From Promethearchaeota archaeon (GTDB lineage: Archaea > Asgardarchaeota > Lokiarchaeia > Sigyniarchaeales > Promethearchaeaceae): a stretch of 5,124 bases of DNA. Each line of letters starts with the position of its first letter. Positions within the stretch are counted from its first letter, which is position 1. The notes under the pieces are model-generated. The model worked only from the letters and a program-made list of their open reading frames with translations, did no database searches and was not told where the DNA came from. Positions 1-5,124 of the stretch are shown here, piece by piece. The DNA is taken from contig WJKO01000538.1 of NCBI GenBank assembly GCA_014729055.1, positions 1 to 5,124 on the forward strand, given 5' to 3'. The translations under genes and the position numbers were made by a program.

Positions 1-701
1 CCACAGTCTGGTTTAAAGATTAAATTTTCCCGTCCAACCGTTTCTACGGCTTTTTCAATCCGAGTTTCAATTTCCTTTATATTTTCAACATAATCTCCTA
101 ATTCAGCATTTTCCTTCTTTTTCACGTTGCTAATTAGCACGCCATACGCCAAAATCTTTTTTTTATCTTCAAGAAGTTGTTTTTCAAATATGCCCTCATT
201 GGATCCATTTGCAAATTCATGATCCATTATACTAACTTTAGAATTCAACAGAATATCCCTTAGTTTTGGAGAGACATTGCCACAAACATGAATAGAGGAG
301 TATTTATCTATGGGATCAATGGCTTTATCTAATATATCAATAATGGCATCATCCTTATGGAAGAATGCTCTTCTTCTTCCAACAATAAGTCCTAAAGTTG
401 GTTCATCCATAGAGATTATATCAGCCCCCATCTCATTATATTTTTCAGCGATATTAGCCATCATCTCGGCTAATTTATTTACTAGTTTTCCACTCATTAT
501 TGCACGTGGTTCTTGGTAAACTAAAAGTCTCTTTCCTTCTGTCAATTTCTCGGTTATCAAAATTTCACCTGCAAGCGTAAATGGACCGGTTAAACATGCT
601 TTCCAACCCTTTACTTTCTTCTTTAACTCGGGATATTTTTCAAAAAAATCCAATACAAATTTACCGTATTCCAAAGCAAACGGTTGTTTGGGAATTTTTA
701 A
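1..701 (-). pseudogene. Core methionine synthase (MetE-like), C-terminal part after the stop; runs off the left edge
   Basis: This is the continuation, in the same frame, of the gene starting at 923. It gives 233 residues without another stop. Family features are intact: CLTGPFTLAGEI near the start, SMDEPTLG, then IHVCGN, DHEFANGSN and PDCG. The four zinc ligands expected from the MetE family are all present: His (288-290), Cys (282-284), Glu (216-218) and the last Cys (3-5). The 3' end lies outside the window. With about 307 residues seen and no N-terminal duplicate domain, this is the short 'core' form, which in archaea is thought to take methyl from a methyl-corrinoid protein rather than from folate. 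The first internal ATG is at 495-497, too late to restore the lost part. Preservation of the active site argues that the stop is recent, erroneous or tolerated. Which core-MetE subfamily it belongs to I cannot tell. Confidence 0.75.
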
Positions 702-923
702 TTAATCTTCTAAGTAATATTTACCGTCTTTTTGAACTAACCCAGAATCTGGAATCTCTGAAAGTGGCTCTAAAAACTGATCTATCATCGAAATCAGCTG
801 AGGATAGCAAGGATAATCAATTCCCGCTTCAATTTGCATTTTAAATGCATTTTCCATATTCTCATTGGTGTTTTCCAGTGGAAAACTACCCACCACGGTT
901 GAAACCCATGATAATTTGTTCAT
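702..923 (-). pseudogene. Core methionine synthase (MetE-like), N-terminal part ending at an in-frame TAA
   Basis: This is the first 73 residues of a cobalamin-independent methionine synthase catalytic domain, the enzyme that moves a methyl group to homocysteine to make methionine. The start STVVGSFP is the usual beginning of stand-alone archaeal MetE-domain proteins, and GIDYPCYPQ follows about 30 residues in. I chose the ATG at 921-923 because it directly precedes this motif and a TATA-like box lies about 24 bp upstream, which suggests a leaderless transcript. A TTG at 960-962 would add 13 residues. The frame stops at TAA (702-704) and continues in the same frame with matching family sequence (LKIPKQPFALEYGKF). 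The gene is therefore either genuinely broken by one nonsense change or carries a consensus error. As it stands the 73-residue piece lacks all metal ligands and should not be active alone. Confidence 0.75.
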
Positions 924-941
924 AATTCTAAGACGATCTAC

Positions 942-952
942 TAAATATTTAA
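942..952 (-). promoter_or_regulatory. TATA-like box for the methionine synthase gene
   Basis: On the minus strand this reads TTAAATATTTA, preceded by an A-rich stretch that could serve as a BRE. Its centre is about 24 bp upstream of the ATG at 923, the spacing expected if transcription starts at or next to the start codon. This is pattern recognition in AT-rich DNA only. Confidence 0.4.
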
Positions 953-962
953 TTTTTGTCAA

Positions 963-1007
963 ACTTCGTATGAAAATAACGAGTTAGACTTCGTATGAAA
1001 ACAACGA
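963..1007. repeat. Two 20-bp direct repeats in the divergent promoter region
   Basis: The unit ACTTCGTATGAAAANAACGA occurs at 963-982 and 988-1007, differing only at the N (T in the first, C in the second), with a 25-bp period. Each copy holds the near-palindrome TTCGTATGAA, and the second also has TTCGT and ACGAA as inverted arms 9 nt apart. The repeats lie just upstream of the TATA-like box of the methionine synthase gene and about 70 bp from the TATA-like box of the divergent membrane-protein gene. They could be binding sites for a dimeric regulator, or a simple local duplication. Confidence 0.7.
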
Positions 1008-1010
1008 ATT

Positions 1011-1028
1011 GAATATGGAGAATATGGA
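1011..1028. repeat. Tandem 9-bp duplication
   Basis: GAATATGGA occurs twice head to tail (1011-1019 and 1020-1028), immediately beside the 20-bp repeats. It probably arose by slippage. A regulatory role is possible but nothing shows it. Confidence 0.6.
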
Positions 1029-1075
1029 GATAAGATTTTTAATCAAAACATTAAACATAATCTTAACTTAATGAT

Positions 1076-1083
1076 CATATAAG
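1076..1083 (+). promoter_or_regulatory. TATA-like box for the VTT membrane-protein gene
   Basis: CATATAAG on the plus strand is centred near 1080, which predicts a transcript start around 1105. That would coincide with the in-frame TTG at 1104-1106 and fall just inside the TTG at 1095. It bears on which start is used but is only a short AT-rich match. Confidence 0.35.
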
Positions 1084-1094
1084 AAATAATTGGA

Positions 1095-2117
1095 TTGATT
1101 AGATTGACAGATAATTCTGGAAAGGATGAGGGAAACTGGTTTTCAGCACTTATAGCAAGATTAAAGACTATAAAGGAATGGGATAAAAAAACGTGGGCAT
1201 ACGTAGGTGTATTTATGGCTATAGTACTAGTAACCCTATATTTGTATGTACATATTGCTTTCATTGATCCAGAATTTTTATTTTCAATCGTAGTTAAATT
1301 TGTAAAATGGGTTTTAGACTTTCCAGTTGATTGGGTTATTCCTATTATATTCGTCTTATTTATGGGTGTGCAAGGATTGTTAATGCCGATACCCAGTGAA
1401 ATTGTGTTATTAATGTCAGGTGCTATGTGGGGAATAGTGGGTGGATCCATAGCGGGTATGTTTGGTAGCATGTTTGCAGCAATTTTATGTTACTGGCTAG
1501 CTGCCAAAGGGGGAGGTCCTATTGTAGAGAAAGCTGTAGGGAAAGAAAACCTTGAAGCCATTGATGTATATCTTCAGAAGTCAGGTGCTCCAGTTGTTTT
1601 TGCGTTACGAGCTTTTCCCTTAATGACATTTGATCTCGTCTCCTATGTATCTGGATTGATAAAACTTGATTTTTGGAAGTACGTCTTAGCAAATTTATTA
1701 GGTTGCATTACTCGAGTCTTATTTTGGGCGTGGTTGGGAAATAAATTGGTATATGATACGACTTTGATATATGAATTGATAGCAAATCCTGAGAGTCCTT
1801 GTTATGATCCCAGTATCCCATTAGGTCTGACTGGACCAGACTTATTAACTCAACTTTCTGATGAATGCATAGAATCTTATATATCTCTTAAAGCTGGAAA
1901 TTTTAATATCTGGATTGTTATTCTCGTAGTAGTTACTCTTGCTTTTTTAGGTTTGTATAATTATTTGCTTATTCCCTATCTAAGGAAAAACAGAGAAAAG
2001 GAATTAGCAAGTTTATCGGAAGAAGAAAGAAAAGAATTATTAGCCGCAGAAAAAGAAGTTGAGAAAGAGGCTGAATCAGAAAAGAAAAAAAAGAAAAAGC
2101 CGGAAGAAGAAAGCTGA
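1095..2117 (+). CDS. VTT-domain (DedA/TVP38/SNARE-associated family) membrane protein with charged C-terminal tail
   Basis: This is an integral membrane protein of 340 residues. Hydrophobic segments fall near residues 34-57, 61-98, 102-136, 165-190, 193-216 and 272-296. The VTT core is visible as the Gly/Ala-rich GAMWGIVGGSIAGMFGS (109-125) and the signature ALRAFPLMTFDLVSYVSGL (170-188), which holds the conserved Arg (R172) and Pro of the family's re-entrant loop. Relatives act in lipid scrambling, polyprenyl-phosphate transport or membrane homeostasis; the substrate here is unknown. Between the VTT core and the last membrane segment is an unusually long hydrophilic loop (221-269) with two cysteines, C236 and C257. 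After residue 297 comes a Glu/Lys-rich, probably helical tail ending in a lysine run. The start is uncertain: a stop at 1080-1082 bounds the frame, no ATG precedes residue 41, and TTG at 1095 or 1104 is most likely. Confidence 0.85.
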   Translation: MIRLTDNSGKDEGNWFSALIARLKTIKEWDKKTWAYVGVFMAIVLVTLYLYVHIAFIDPEFLFSIVVKFVKWVLDFPVDWVIPIIFVLFMGVQGLLMPIPSEIVLLMSGAMWGIVGGSIAGMFGSMFAAILCYWLAAKGGGPIVEKAVGKENLEAIDVYLQKSGAPVVFALRAFPLMTFDLVSYVSGLIKLDFWKYVLANLLGCITRVLFWAWLGNKLVYDTTLIYELIANPESPCYDPSIPLGLTGPDLLTQLSDECIESYISLKAGNFNIWIVILVVVTLAFLGLYNYLLIPYLRKNREKELASLSEEERKELLAAEKEVEKEAESEKKKKKKPEEES

Positions 2118-2141
2118 TACTGAAGAATTGATAACCTAAGA

Positions 2142-2148
2142 TTTTTTT
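2142..2148 (+). terminator. T-run, possible archaeal terminator after the VTT gene
   Basis: Seven consecutive T residues lie 24 nt after the TGA stop of the membrane-protein gene. Archaeal RNA polymerase often terminates at such tracts without a hairpin. The alcohol dehydrogenase gene begins only 24 nt further on and has no clear TATA box of its own, so read-through is also plausible. Confidence 0.3.
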
Positions 2149-2172
2149 ACAATCAGATTCTATTTTTATTTT

Positions 2173-3363
2173 ATGAATTTATCATTTAATTTTGCACGAA
2201 TACCACATACTTTGTTTGGTGTAAATAAAATTGACAAGATTGGGGAAATAATCTCAACTTATGGAAAAAAAATTCTCCTCGTTACGGGAAAGAGTTCTCT
2301 TGTTACATCTGGAGATTATAAAAAAATCACCAACATTTTAAATGAGAGAGATATTTCGTTTTCGCGGATAATCATTGATAAAGAACCCTCTCCTAAATTA
2401 ATCAATGACAGCGTTGCACGATATAAAGACAAGAATATAAACGTGGTTTTAAGTGTCGGTGGAGGATCAGTTTTAGATGCGGGTAAAGCTATATCTGCGA
2501 TGATTCTAGAAAAGAATCCTGTTGAAGATTATCTTGAAGGTGTTGGTAATAAAACACATAGTGGAAAAAAAGTCCCCTTCGTTGCGGTGCCTACCACCGC
2601 GGGAACAGGTAGCGAAGCAACTAAAAACGCTGTAATTAGCGATATTCAGAGAGGATTTAAGAAGTCGCTGAGACACGATAACTTCATACCGGATTATGCA
2701 ATCATAGATCCTAACTTAATGATCTCTTGTCCATCGCAAATAACTGGAGCTTGTGGAATGGATGCGTTTACCCAATTAGTAGAATCTTATCTGTCTACTA
2801 AAGCCAATCCGATGACTGATGCTCTGGCTTTCAGTGGGATAAAATTGATGATTAAAAATTTGGTGCATGCTGCAAAAGATAAATCCAACGATGTAGATAC
2901 GAGAGCTGCTGTTGCTTACGCAGCATATATTTCTGGAATCACTCTTGCTAATGTAGGATTGGGCACAATACATGGATTTGCTTCGGCTATTGGAGGATAT
3001 TTTGACATACCCCATGGTGTAGTATGTGGAACCTTGATGGCGGATGGGAATAAAATTACGGTAGAAATTCTAAACAAAATGGAGAATAAACCTGATAAAA
3101 TGATTGCGCTAAAAAAATATGCGAAGCTGGGTGCTATCCTTGAGGATAAATATGATGTGTCGAATGATAAAATTGATCATTATTGCAATCTATTCATCGA
3201 AAAGTTATATCAAATGAATGAAGAACTGAAGATAAAAAAGCTCAGTGATTACGGAGTAAAAGAAGAGGATCTTGACAATATAATTTCAAAAGCCTCAAAC
3301 AAAAACAATCCCGCGCCATTTTCAACCGATGATATGAGACGCCTATTAAAATCTCGACTTTAA
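2173..3363 (+). CDS. Iron-containing-type alcohol dehydrogenase (Fe-ADH superfamily)
   Basis: This is a cytosolic NAD(P)-dependent oxidoreductase of 396 residues, full length for the Fe-ADH family, which interconverts alcohols and aldehydes or ketones. The N-terminal nucleotide-binding half has GGGSVLDAGKAIS (96-108) and PTTAGTGSEATKNAVIS (140-156). The metal-binding half has CGMDAFTQLVESY (194-206), TIHGFASAIGG (265-275) and IPHGVVCG (279-286). By comparison with E. coli FucO, whose iron is held by one Asp and three His, the ligands here would be D197, Q201, H267 and H281, so the first His is Gln. The ATG at 2173 is well supported because FNFARIPHTLFG is the usual family opening. No Shine-Dalgarno site is visible. 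It lies 55 bp after the VTT gene on the same strand and may be co-transcribed. The substrate cannot be deduced. A metal other than iron, or loose metal binding, is possible. Confidence 0.9.
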   Translation: MNLSFNFARIPHTLFGVNKIDKIGEIISTYGKKILLVTGKSSLVTSGDYKKITNILNERDISFSRIIIDKEPSPKLINDSVARYKDKNINVVLSVGGGSVLDAGKAISAMILEKNPVEDYLEGVGNKTHSGKKVPFVAVPTTAGTGSEATKNAVISDIQRGFKKSLRHDNFIPDYAIIDPNLMISCPSQITGACGMDAFTQLVESYLSTKANPMTDALAFSGIKLMIKNLVHAAKDKSNDVDTRAAVAYAAYISGITLANVGLGTIHGFASAIGGYFDIPHGVVCGTLMADGNKITVEILNKMENKPDKMIALKKYAKLGAILEDKYDVSNDKIDHYCNLFIEKLYQMNEELKIKKLSDYGVKEEDLDNIISKASNKNNPAPFSTDDMRRLLKSRL

Positions 3364-3370
3364 AAATAAG

Positions 3371-3390
3371 GAAGTTGGTAAACTAGCTTC
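3371..3390 (+). terminator. Stem-loop just after the alcohol dehydrogenase gene
   Basis: GAAGTTGG and CTAGCTTC can pair as 8 bp (two of them G-U) around a TAAA loop, 8 nt after the TAA stop, followed by AT-rich DNA with a short T-run. It could mark the 3' end of the dehydrogenase transcript and separate it from the convergent tRNA gene. Weak stem; alternative pairing by chance cannot be excluded. Confidence 0.35.
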
Positions 3391-3431
3391 TATAATTACT
3401 TTTATAAAATAAATAGATAAAGAATAAAGAA

Positions 3432-3541
3432 TGGGCAATGTGGGGTATGTTCTTAAAGCGAATATCTGAGATACCACTTTAATTTGAACCCACGAGCTCC
3501 TGCATGTCAGGCAGGCGTCATGACCACTAGACCAATCGCCC
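3432..3541 (-). tRNA. tRNA-Val (anticodon GAC) with a 37-nt intron in the T-loop
   Basis: Read on the minus strand, the acceptor arm GGGCGAT (3541-3535) pairs with ATTGCCC (3439-3433), with one G-U pair. U8 and a short D-stem (GTC/GAC) with A14, GG and A21 follow. The anticodon stem CCTGC/GCAGG encloses CTGACAT, giving anticodon GAC at 3508-3506, which reads valine GUC/GUU codons. The T-stem GTGGG (3493-3489) finds its partner CCCAC only at 3444-3440, after an insertion. Removing 37 nt restores a standard T-loop, TTCAAAC, and a 73-nt tRNA ending in discriminator A (3432). No CCA is encoded, as is common in archaea. The gene is convergent with the alcohol dehydrogenase gene. A T-rich stretch (TTCTTTATTCTTTAT) directly follows the 3' end and may terminate it. 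Confidence 0.93.
3447..3483 (-). other. tRNA intron with bulge-helix-bulge, between positions 58 and 59 (or 59/60)
   Basis: On the minus strand, GTTC (3489-3486) pairs with GAAC (3452-3449) to make the 4-bp central helix. AAA (3485-3483) forms one 3-nt bulge. TTAAAG (3482-3477) pairs with CTTTAA (3458-3453) as the inner helix, and ATA (3448-3446) forms the other bulge. Cutting between the second and third bulge bases on each side releases 37 nt and leaves TTCAAAC as the T-loop. Because A flanks both junctions, a cut one base over (3446-3482) gives the same mature tRNA. The outer helix is the T-stem, slightly out of register with a 3-nt bulge, so the motif may be a relaxed form. Splicing would need the archaeal tRNA endonuclease, probably of a broad-specificity type. 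Confidence 0.85.
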
Positions 3542-3553
3542 ACGGTGTTTATT

Positions 3554-3598
3554 TATTAATTGCTTTTGCATTAATATTTGTTTATTGTATTAATTGCT
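3554..3598. repeat. AT-rich hairpin and 11-bp direct repeat between the tRNA and deacetylase genes
   Basis: TATTAATTGCT occurs at 3554-3564 and 3588-3598. The first copy also pairs with GCATTAATA (3568-3576) to form a stem of about 9 bp with one bulged T around a TTTT loop. This lies 13 bp upstream of the tRNA 5' end and downstream of the deacetylase stop, both on the minus strand. On that strand, AAATATTAA at 3572-3580 could be a TATA box for the tRNA with a short trimmed leader. The rest of 3542-3649 is plain AT-rich spacer. Confidence 0.4.
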
Positions 3599-3649
3599 AT
3601 TCAAGCATGCTTTTTAATATTCGATTTTTTTTTAATATTTTGATTTTCC

Positions 3650-4603
3650 CTATTCCCATGATTTCGAGATTCGAGGATCTAATGTGCCATCGAAAAACTG
3701 ATATCTTTCATCGTATTCGTTTACTTCAAATACATTAAAAATCGATGTCGTTGCATAATAGATCAGGCGCTTTATTAATCCCAAATTTTTAAATCTTTTA
3801 TGATGTTTATCAAATCTATGTTTAGCATGTTTATTTTGATTTTGAATACTCATAATTGGTTGATATCGTAATGATTCTCCAAACGGGCAATTTTGTATTT
3901 TTAAACCGTGTATAATTTTTTCAAGAAATCCTGGGATTTTGGCTTCTATTAATATTGCTGCTTGACTTTTATGTTCTTTTAATGCTTTATTTATTGCTTT
4001 TTGATGAGATGGAAATCGCGGGAAATACCAATCATTCCAAATTGACTGAAAATAAAATAATCGGGGGATCTTTTTATCAATATTGTTCTTTTCTGTTTCT
4101 TTGATAATACGTCTAATTGCAAAATATGCTATCTTTCCAGTTCGCACATGGTCTGGATGGTGATACCACGTATAAATGGGTTCTGGGGCGATTATTATAT
4201 CAGGTTTCAATAGTTCAAAATAATTCTTAACAGATTTGATTGTGTCGTCTGTAATTCGTATATAACCATCAACAAAGCCCAAAAAGTCTGGTATTTTTCC
4301 CGTTAATATTAATTGACTGCCTTCTAACTCATGACTGCGGATAATGGCGGCTTTTTTAGTAGACTTCACACGATCTGTGAATTTACTCATTTCTCCTCTT
4401 GTCATTGAAGCTACTTTTATTGCTATTTCTGATGCCTTCATCTTTTTACATAAATGATTTGATCCTTGAATAATTGCTTTACTTAAAGATTCACACCTCT
4501 CTCTTTTTTTAGTGTCCTCAGCAATACAACTCATTGTGAGCATAAGGCTTGGAATTGAAAACTCTAAATCGTCAGGATGTGCACACAAAAATAGCACTTT
4601 CAT
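3650..4603 (-). CDS. PIG-L/LmbE-family zinc deacetylase
   Basis: This 317-residue protein is of the family that removes acetyl groups from N-acetylglucosamine-type sugars: PIG-L in GPI-anchor synthesis, MshB in mycothiol synthesis, and archaeal diacetylchitobiose deacetylase. The motif AHPDD (8-12) supplies the zinc ligands H9 and D12 and the likely catalytic base D11. MTRGE (67-71) matches the family's second motif. HPDHVRTG (149-156) supplies the third zinc ligand, H152. HKSQ (211-214) is a further conserved motif. The active site therefore looks complete. Residues 26-60 form an insertion rich in charged residues and cysteines, and 253-317 is a basic C-terminal extension without recognisable motifs. 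No signal peptide is seen. The ATG at 4603 is supported by the immediate AHPDD strand and a TATA-like box about 24 bp upstream. It follows the GTPase gene on the same strand. The sugar substrate is unknown. Confidence 0.88.
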   Translation of the reverse strand: MKVLFLCAHPDDLEFSIPSLMLTMSCIAEDTKKRERCESLSKAIIQGSNHLCKKMKASEIAIKVASMTRGEMSKFTDRVKSTKKAAIIRSHELEGSQLILTGKIPDFLGFVDGYIRITDDTIKSVKNYFELLKPDIIIAPEPIYTWYHHPDHVRTGKIAYFAIRRIIKETEKNNIDKKIPRLFYFQSIWNDWYFPRFPSHQKAINKALKEHKSQAAILIEAKIPGFLEKIIHGLKIQNCPFGESLRYQPIMSIQNQNKHAKHRFDKHHKRFKNLGLIKRLIYYATTSIFNVFEVNEYDERYQFFDGTLDPRISKSWE

Positions 4604-4622
4604 GGTGAATTCTTCTTCTCAA

Positions 4623-4631
4623 TTTAATAAT
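4623..4631 (-). promoter_or_regulatory. TATA-like box for the deacetylase gene
   Basis: On the minus strand this reads ATTATTAAA, centred about 24 bp upstream of the ATG at 4603 in the gap after the GTPase gene. The spacing fits a leaderless or nearly leaderless transcript. A purine-rich GAGAAGAAG near 4612-4620 lies upstream of the ATG but is not a good Shine-Dalgarno site. Confidence 0.4.
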
Positions 4632-4648
4632 TTTTGCTAATCAAATAC

Positions 4649-5124
4649 TCAAAATATTCCTTTATTGGTCTGGAAAATAAAGTCTACCAGAGATTCCACA
4701 GCTTTGTGTACATTTTTTCCGCTCTTGGCTGAGGTTTCGTAATATCCTAATAAATCATGTTTCTCTACAAACGTAATAATTTCGGCTTTCGGAACCGTTA
4801 TGAAATCATCTAAATCTGCTTTCGTCCCAACCAATAAGATAGGAACTTCAGAATCTTCTCCTTTATCTGCATGATGAATGAGTTCTAACCATTCTTCCAG
4901 CCGTTCAAAGGTTTTATATTGTGTTAAATCAAAAAATAATAAAGCGCCTGCCGCTCCCATCATGAATTCCTTAACAATATGTCGAAATCTTATTTGACCC
5001 CCTAAATCCCAGATGGTTAGGTCTATTATCTCTTTACTAACGTTTTTGTTTGAATAATTCAGTCTTTTTGTAAAAAAACCAGTACCAATTGTTTCTATTG
5101 TTTCTGAAATAAACTTGCCAGTAG
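4649..5124 (-). CDS. Ras/Arf-like small GTPase, N-terminus beyond the right edge
   Basis: This is a GTP-binding switch protein; 157 residues are visible and the open frame continues past 5124. The first residues, TGKFISETIETIGTGFFTK, match the stretch leading into switch I of Rab-like proteins, with the conserved switch I Thr at visible residue 11 (ETIG). Switch II is IWDLGGQIRFR (37-47) with the catalytic Gln at 43; the double Gly resembles Arf and Rag-type proteins. G4 is VGTKADL, a Rho-like TKxD in place of NKxD, and G5 is ETSAK (129-133). The P-loop should lie about 10-20 residues upstream, outside the window. The protein ends QTNKGIF with no cysteine, so it lacks a C-terminal prenylation site. 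An ATG at 4961-4963 is internal: starting there would lose switch I and II. Such GTPases are numerous in Asgard archaea; partner and process are unknown. Confidence 0.9.
   Translation of the reverse strand, partial: TGKFISETIETIGTGFFTKRLNYSNKNVSKEIIDLTIWDLGGQIRFRHIVKEFMMGAAGALLFFDLTQYKTFERLEEWLELIHHADKGEDSEVPILLVGTKADLDDFITVPKAEIITFVEKHDLLGYYETSAKSGKNVHKAVESLVDFIFQTNKGIF

Noticed and set aside
702..704. Recoded stop (pyrrolysine or selenocysteine) in the methionine synthase
   Set aside because: The codon is TAA, whereas pyrrolysine uses TAG and selenocysteine uses TGA. The position is also not part of the expected active site.
310..844. Two plus-strand open frames (310-519 and 581-844)
   Set aside because: They lie opposite the methionine synthase, whose minus-strand translation carries clear family motifs. 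Their own products show none.
1043..1471. Minus-strand open frame of 142 codons
   Set aside because: It is antisense to the start of the VTT gene and has low-complexity composition with no recognisable motif.
2776..3015. Minus-strand open frame of 79 codons
   Set aside because: It is antisense to the metal-binding region of the alcohol dehydrogenase, which is clearly the real gene.
3432..3541. tRNA pseudogene or tRNA truncated at the T-arm, as from an integration event
   Set aside because: The missing T-stem and acceptor strands are present 37 nt further on with complete pairing, and the insertion has a splicing motif, so an intron explains it better.
3346..3738. Open frames across the tRNA region (minus 3346-3543 and plus 3484-3738)
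   Set aside because: They translate the tRNA gene and AT-rich spacer, and the plus-strand one runs into the deacetylase in antisense. No protein features are visible.
5108..5124. The residues TGKF at the right edge as a degenerate P-loop (GKF in place of GKS/T)
   Set aside because: Only eight residues separate it from the switch I Thr, while a real P-loop lies about 20 residues before it. The stretch matches the sequence between P-loop and switch I, so the true P-loop is outside the window.

Overview
This window looks like archaeal chromosome, most likely from an Asgard (Lokiarchaeota-like) archaeon. The DNA is AT-rich. Several start codons sit about 25 bp from TATA-like boxes and lack clear Shine-Dalgarno sites, as expected for leaderless transcripts. 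The tRNA gene has no encoded CCA and carries a bulge-helix-bulge intron. The right edge encodes a Ras/Arf-like small GTPase of a kind abundant in Asgard genomes. The placement is inferred from these traits together; no marker gene here fixes the lineage.

Layout. At 1-923 (minus strand) lies a core-type, cobalamin-independent methionine synthase (MetE catalytic domain). An in-frame TAA at 702-704 splits it, yet the reading frame and all four expected zinc ligands continue past the stop. At 924-1094 a divergent promoter region holds a 20-bp direct repeat (19/20 identical, 25-bp period) and a 9-bp tandem duplication. At 1095-2117 (plus) is a VTT/DedA-type membrane protein with a two-cysteine loop and a highly charged tail. 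At 2173-3363 (plus) is an iron-type alcohol dehydrogenase in which one of the four usual metal-ligand positions is Gln. At 3432-3541 (minus) is a tRNA-Val(GAC) gene whose T-loop is interrupted by a 37-nt intron. At 3650-4603 (minus) is a PIG-L/LmbE-type zinc deacetylase. At 4649 to beyond 5124 (minus) is the small GTPase, whose P-loop lies outside the window.

No single pathway ties the genes together. The VTT protein, the PIG-L-like deacetylase and the small GTPase could all bear on membranes or lipid-linked sugars, but that link is inference. The deacetylase follows the GTPase on the same strand after 49 bp, with its own TATA-like box in the gap. No gene-free stretch exceeds 300 bases: 924-1094 holds promoters and repeats, and 3364-3649 holds a hairpin, the tRNA and AT-rich repeats. 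The most unusual observations are the T-loop tRNA intron and the single in-frame stop in an otherwise intact methionine synthase. I did not find an undescribed multi-gene system.
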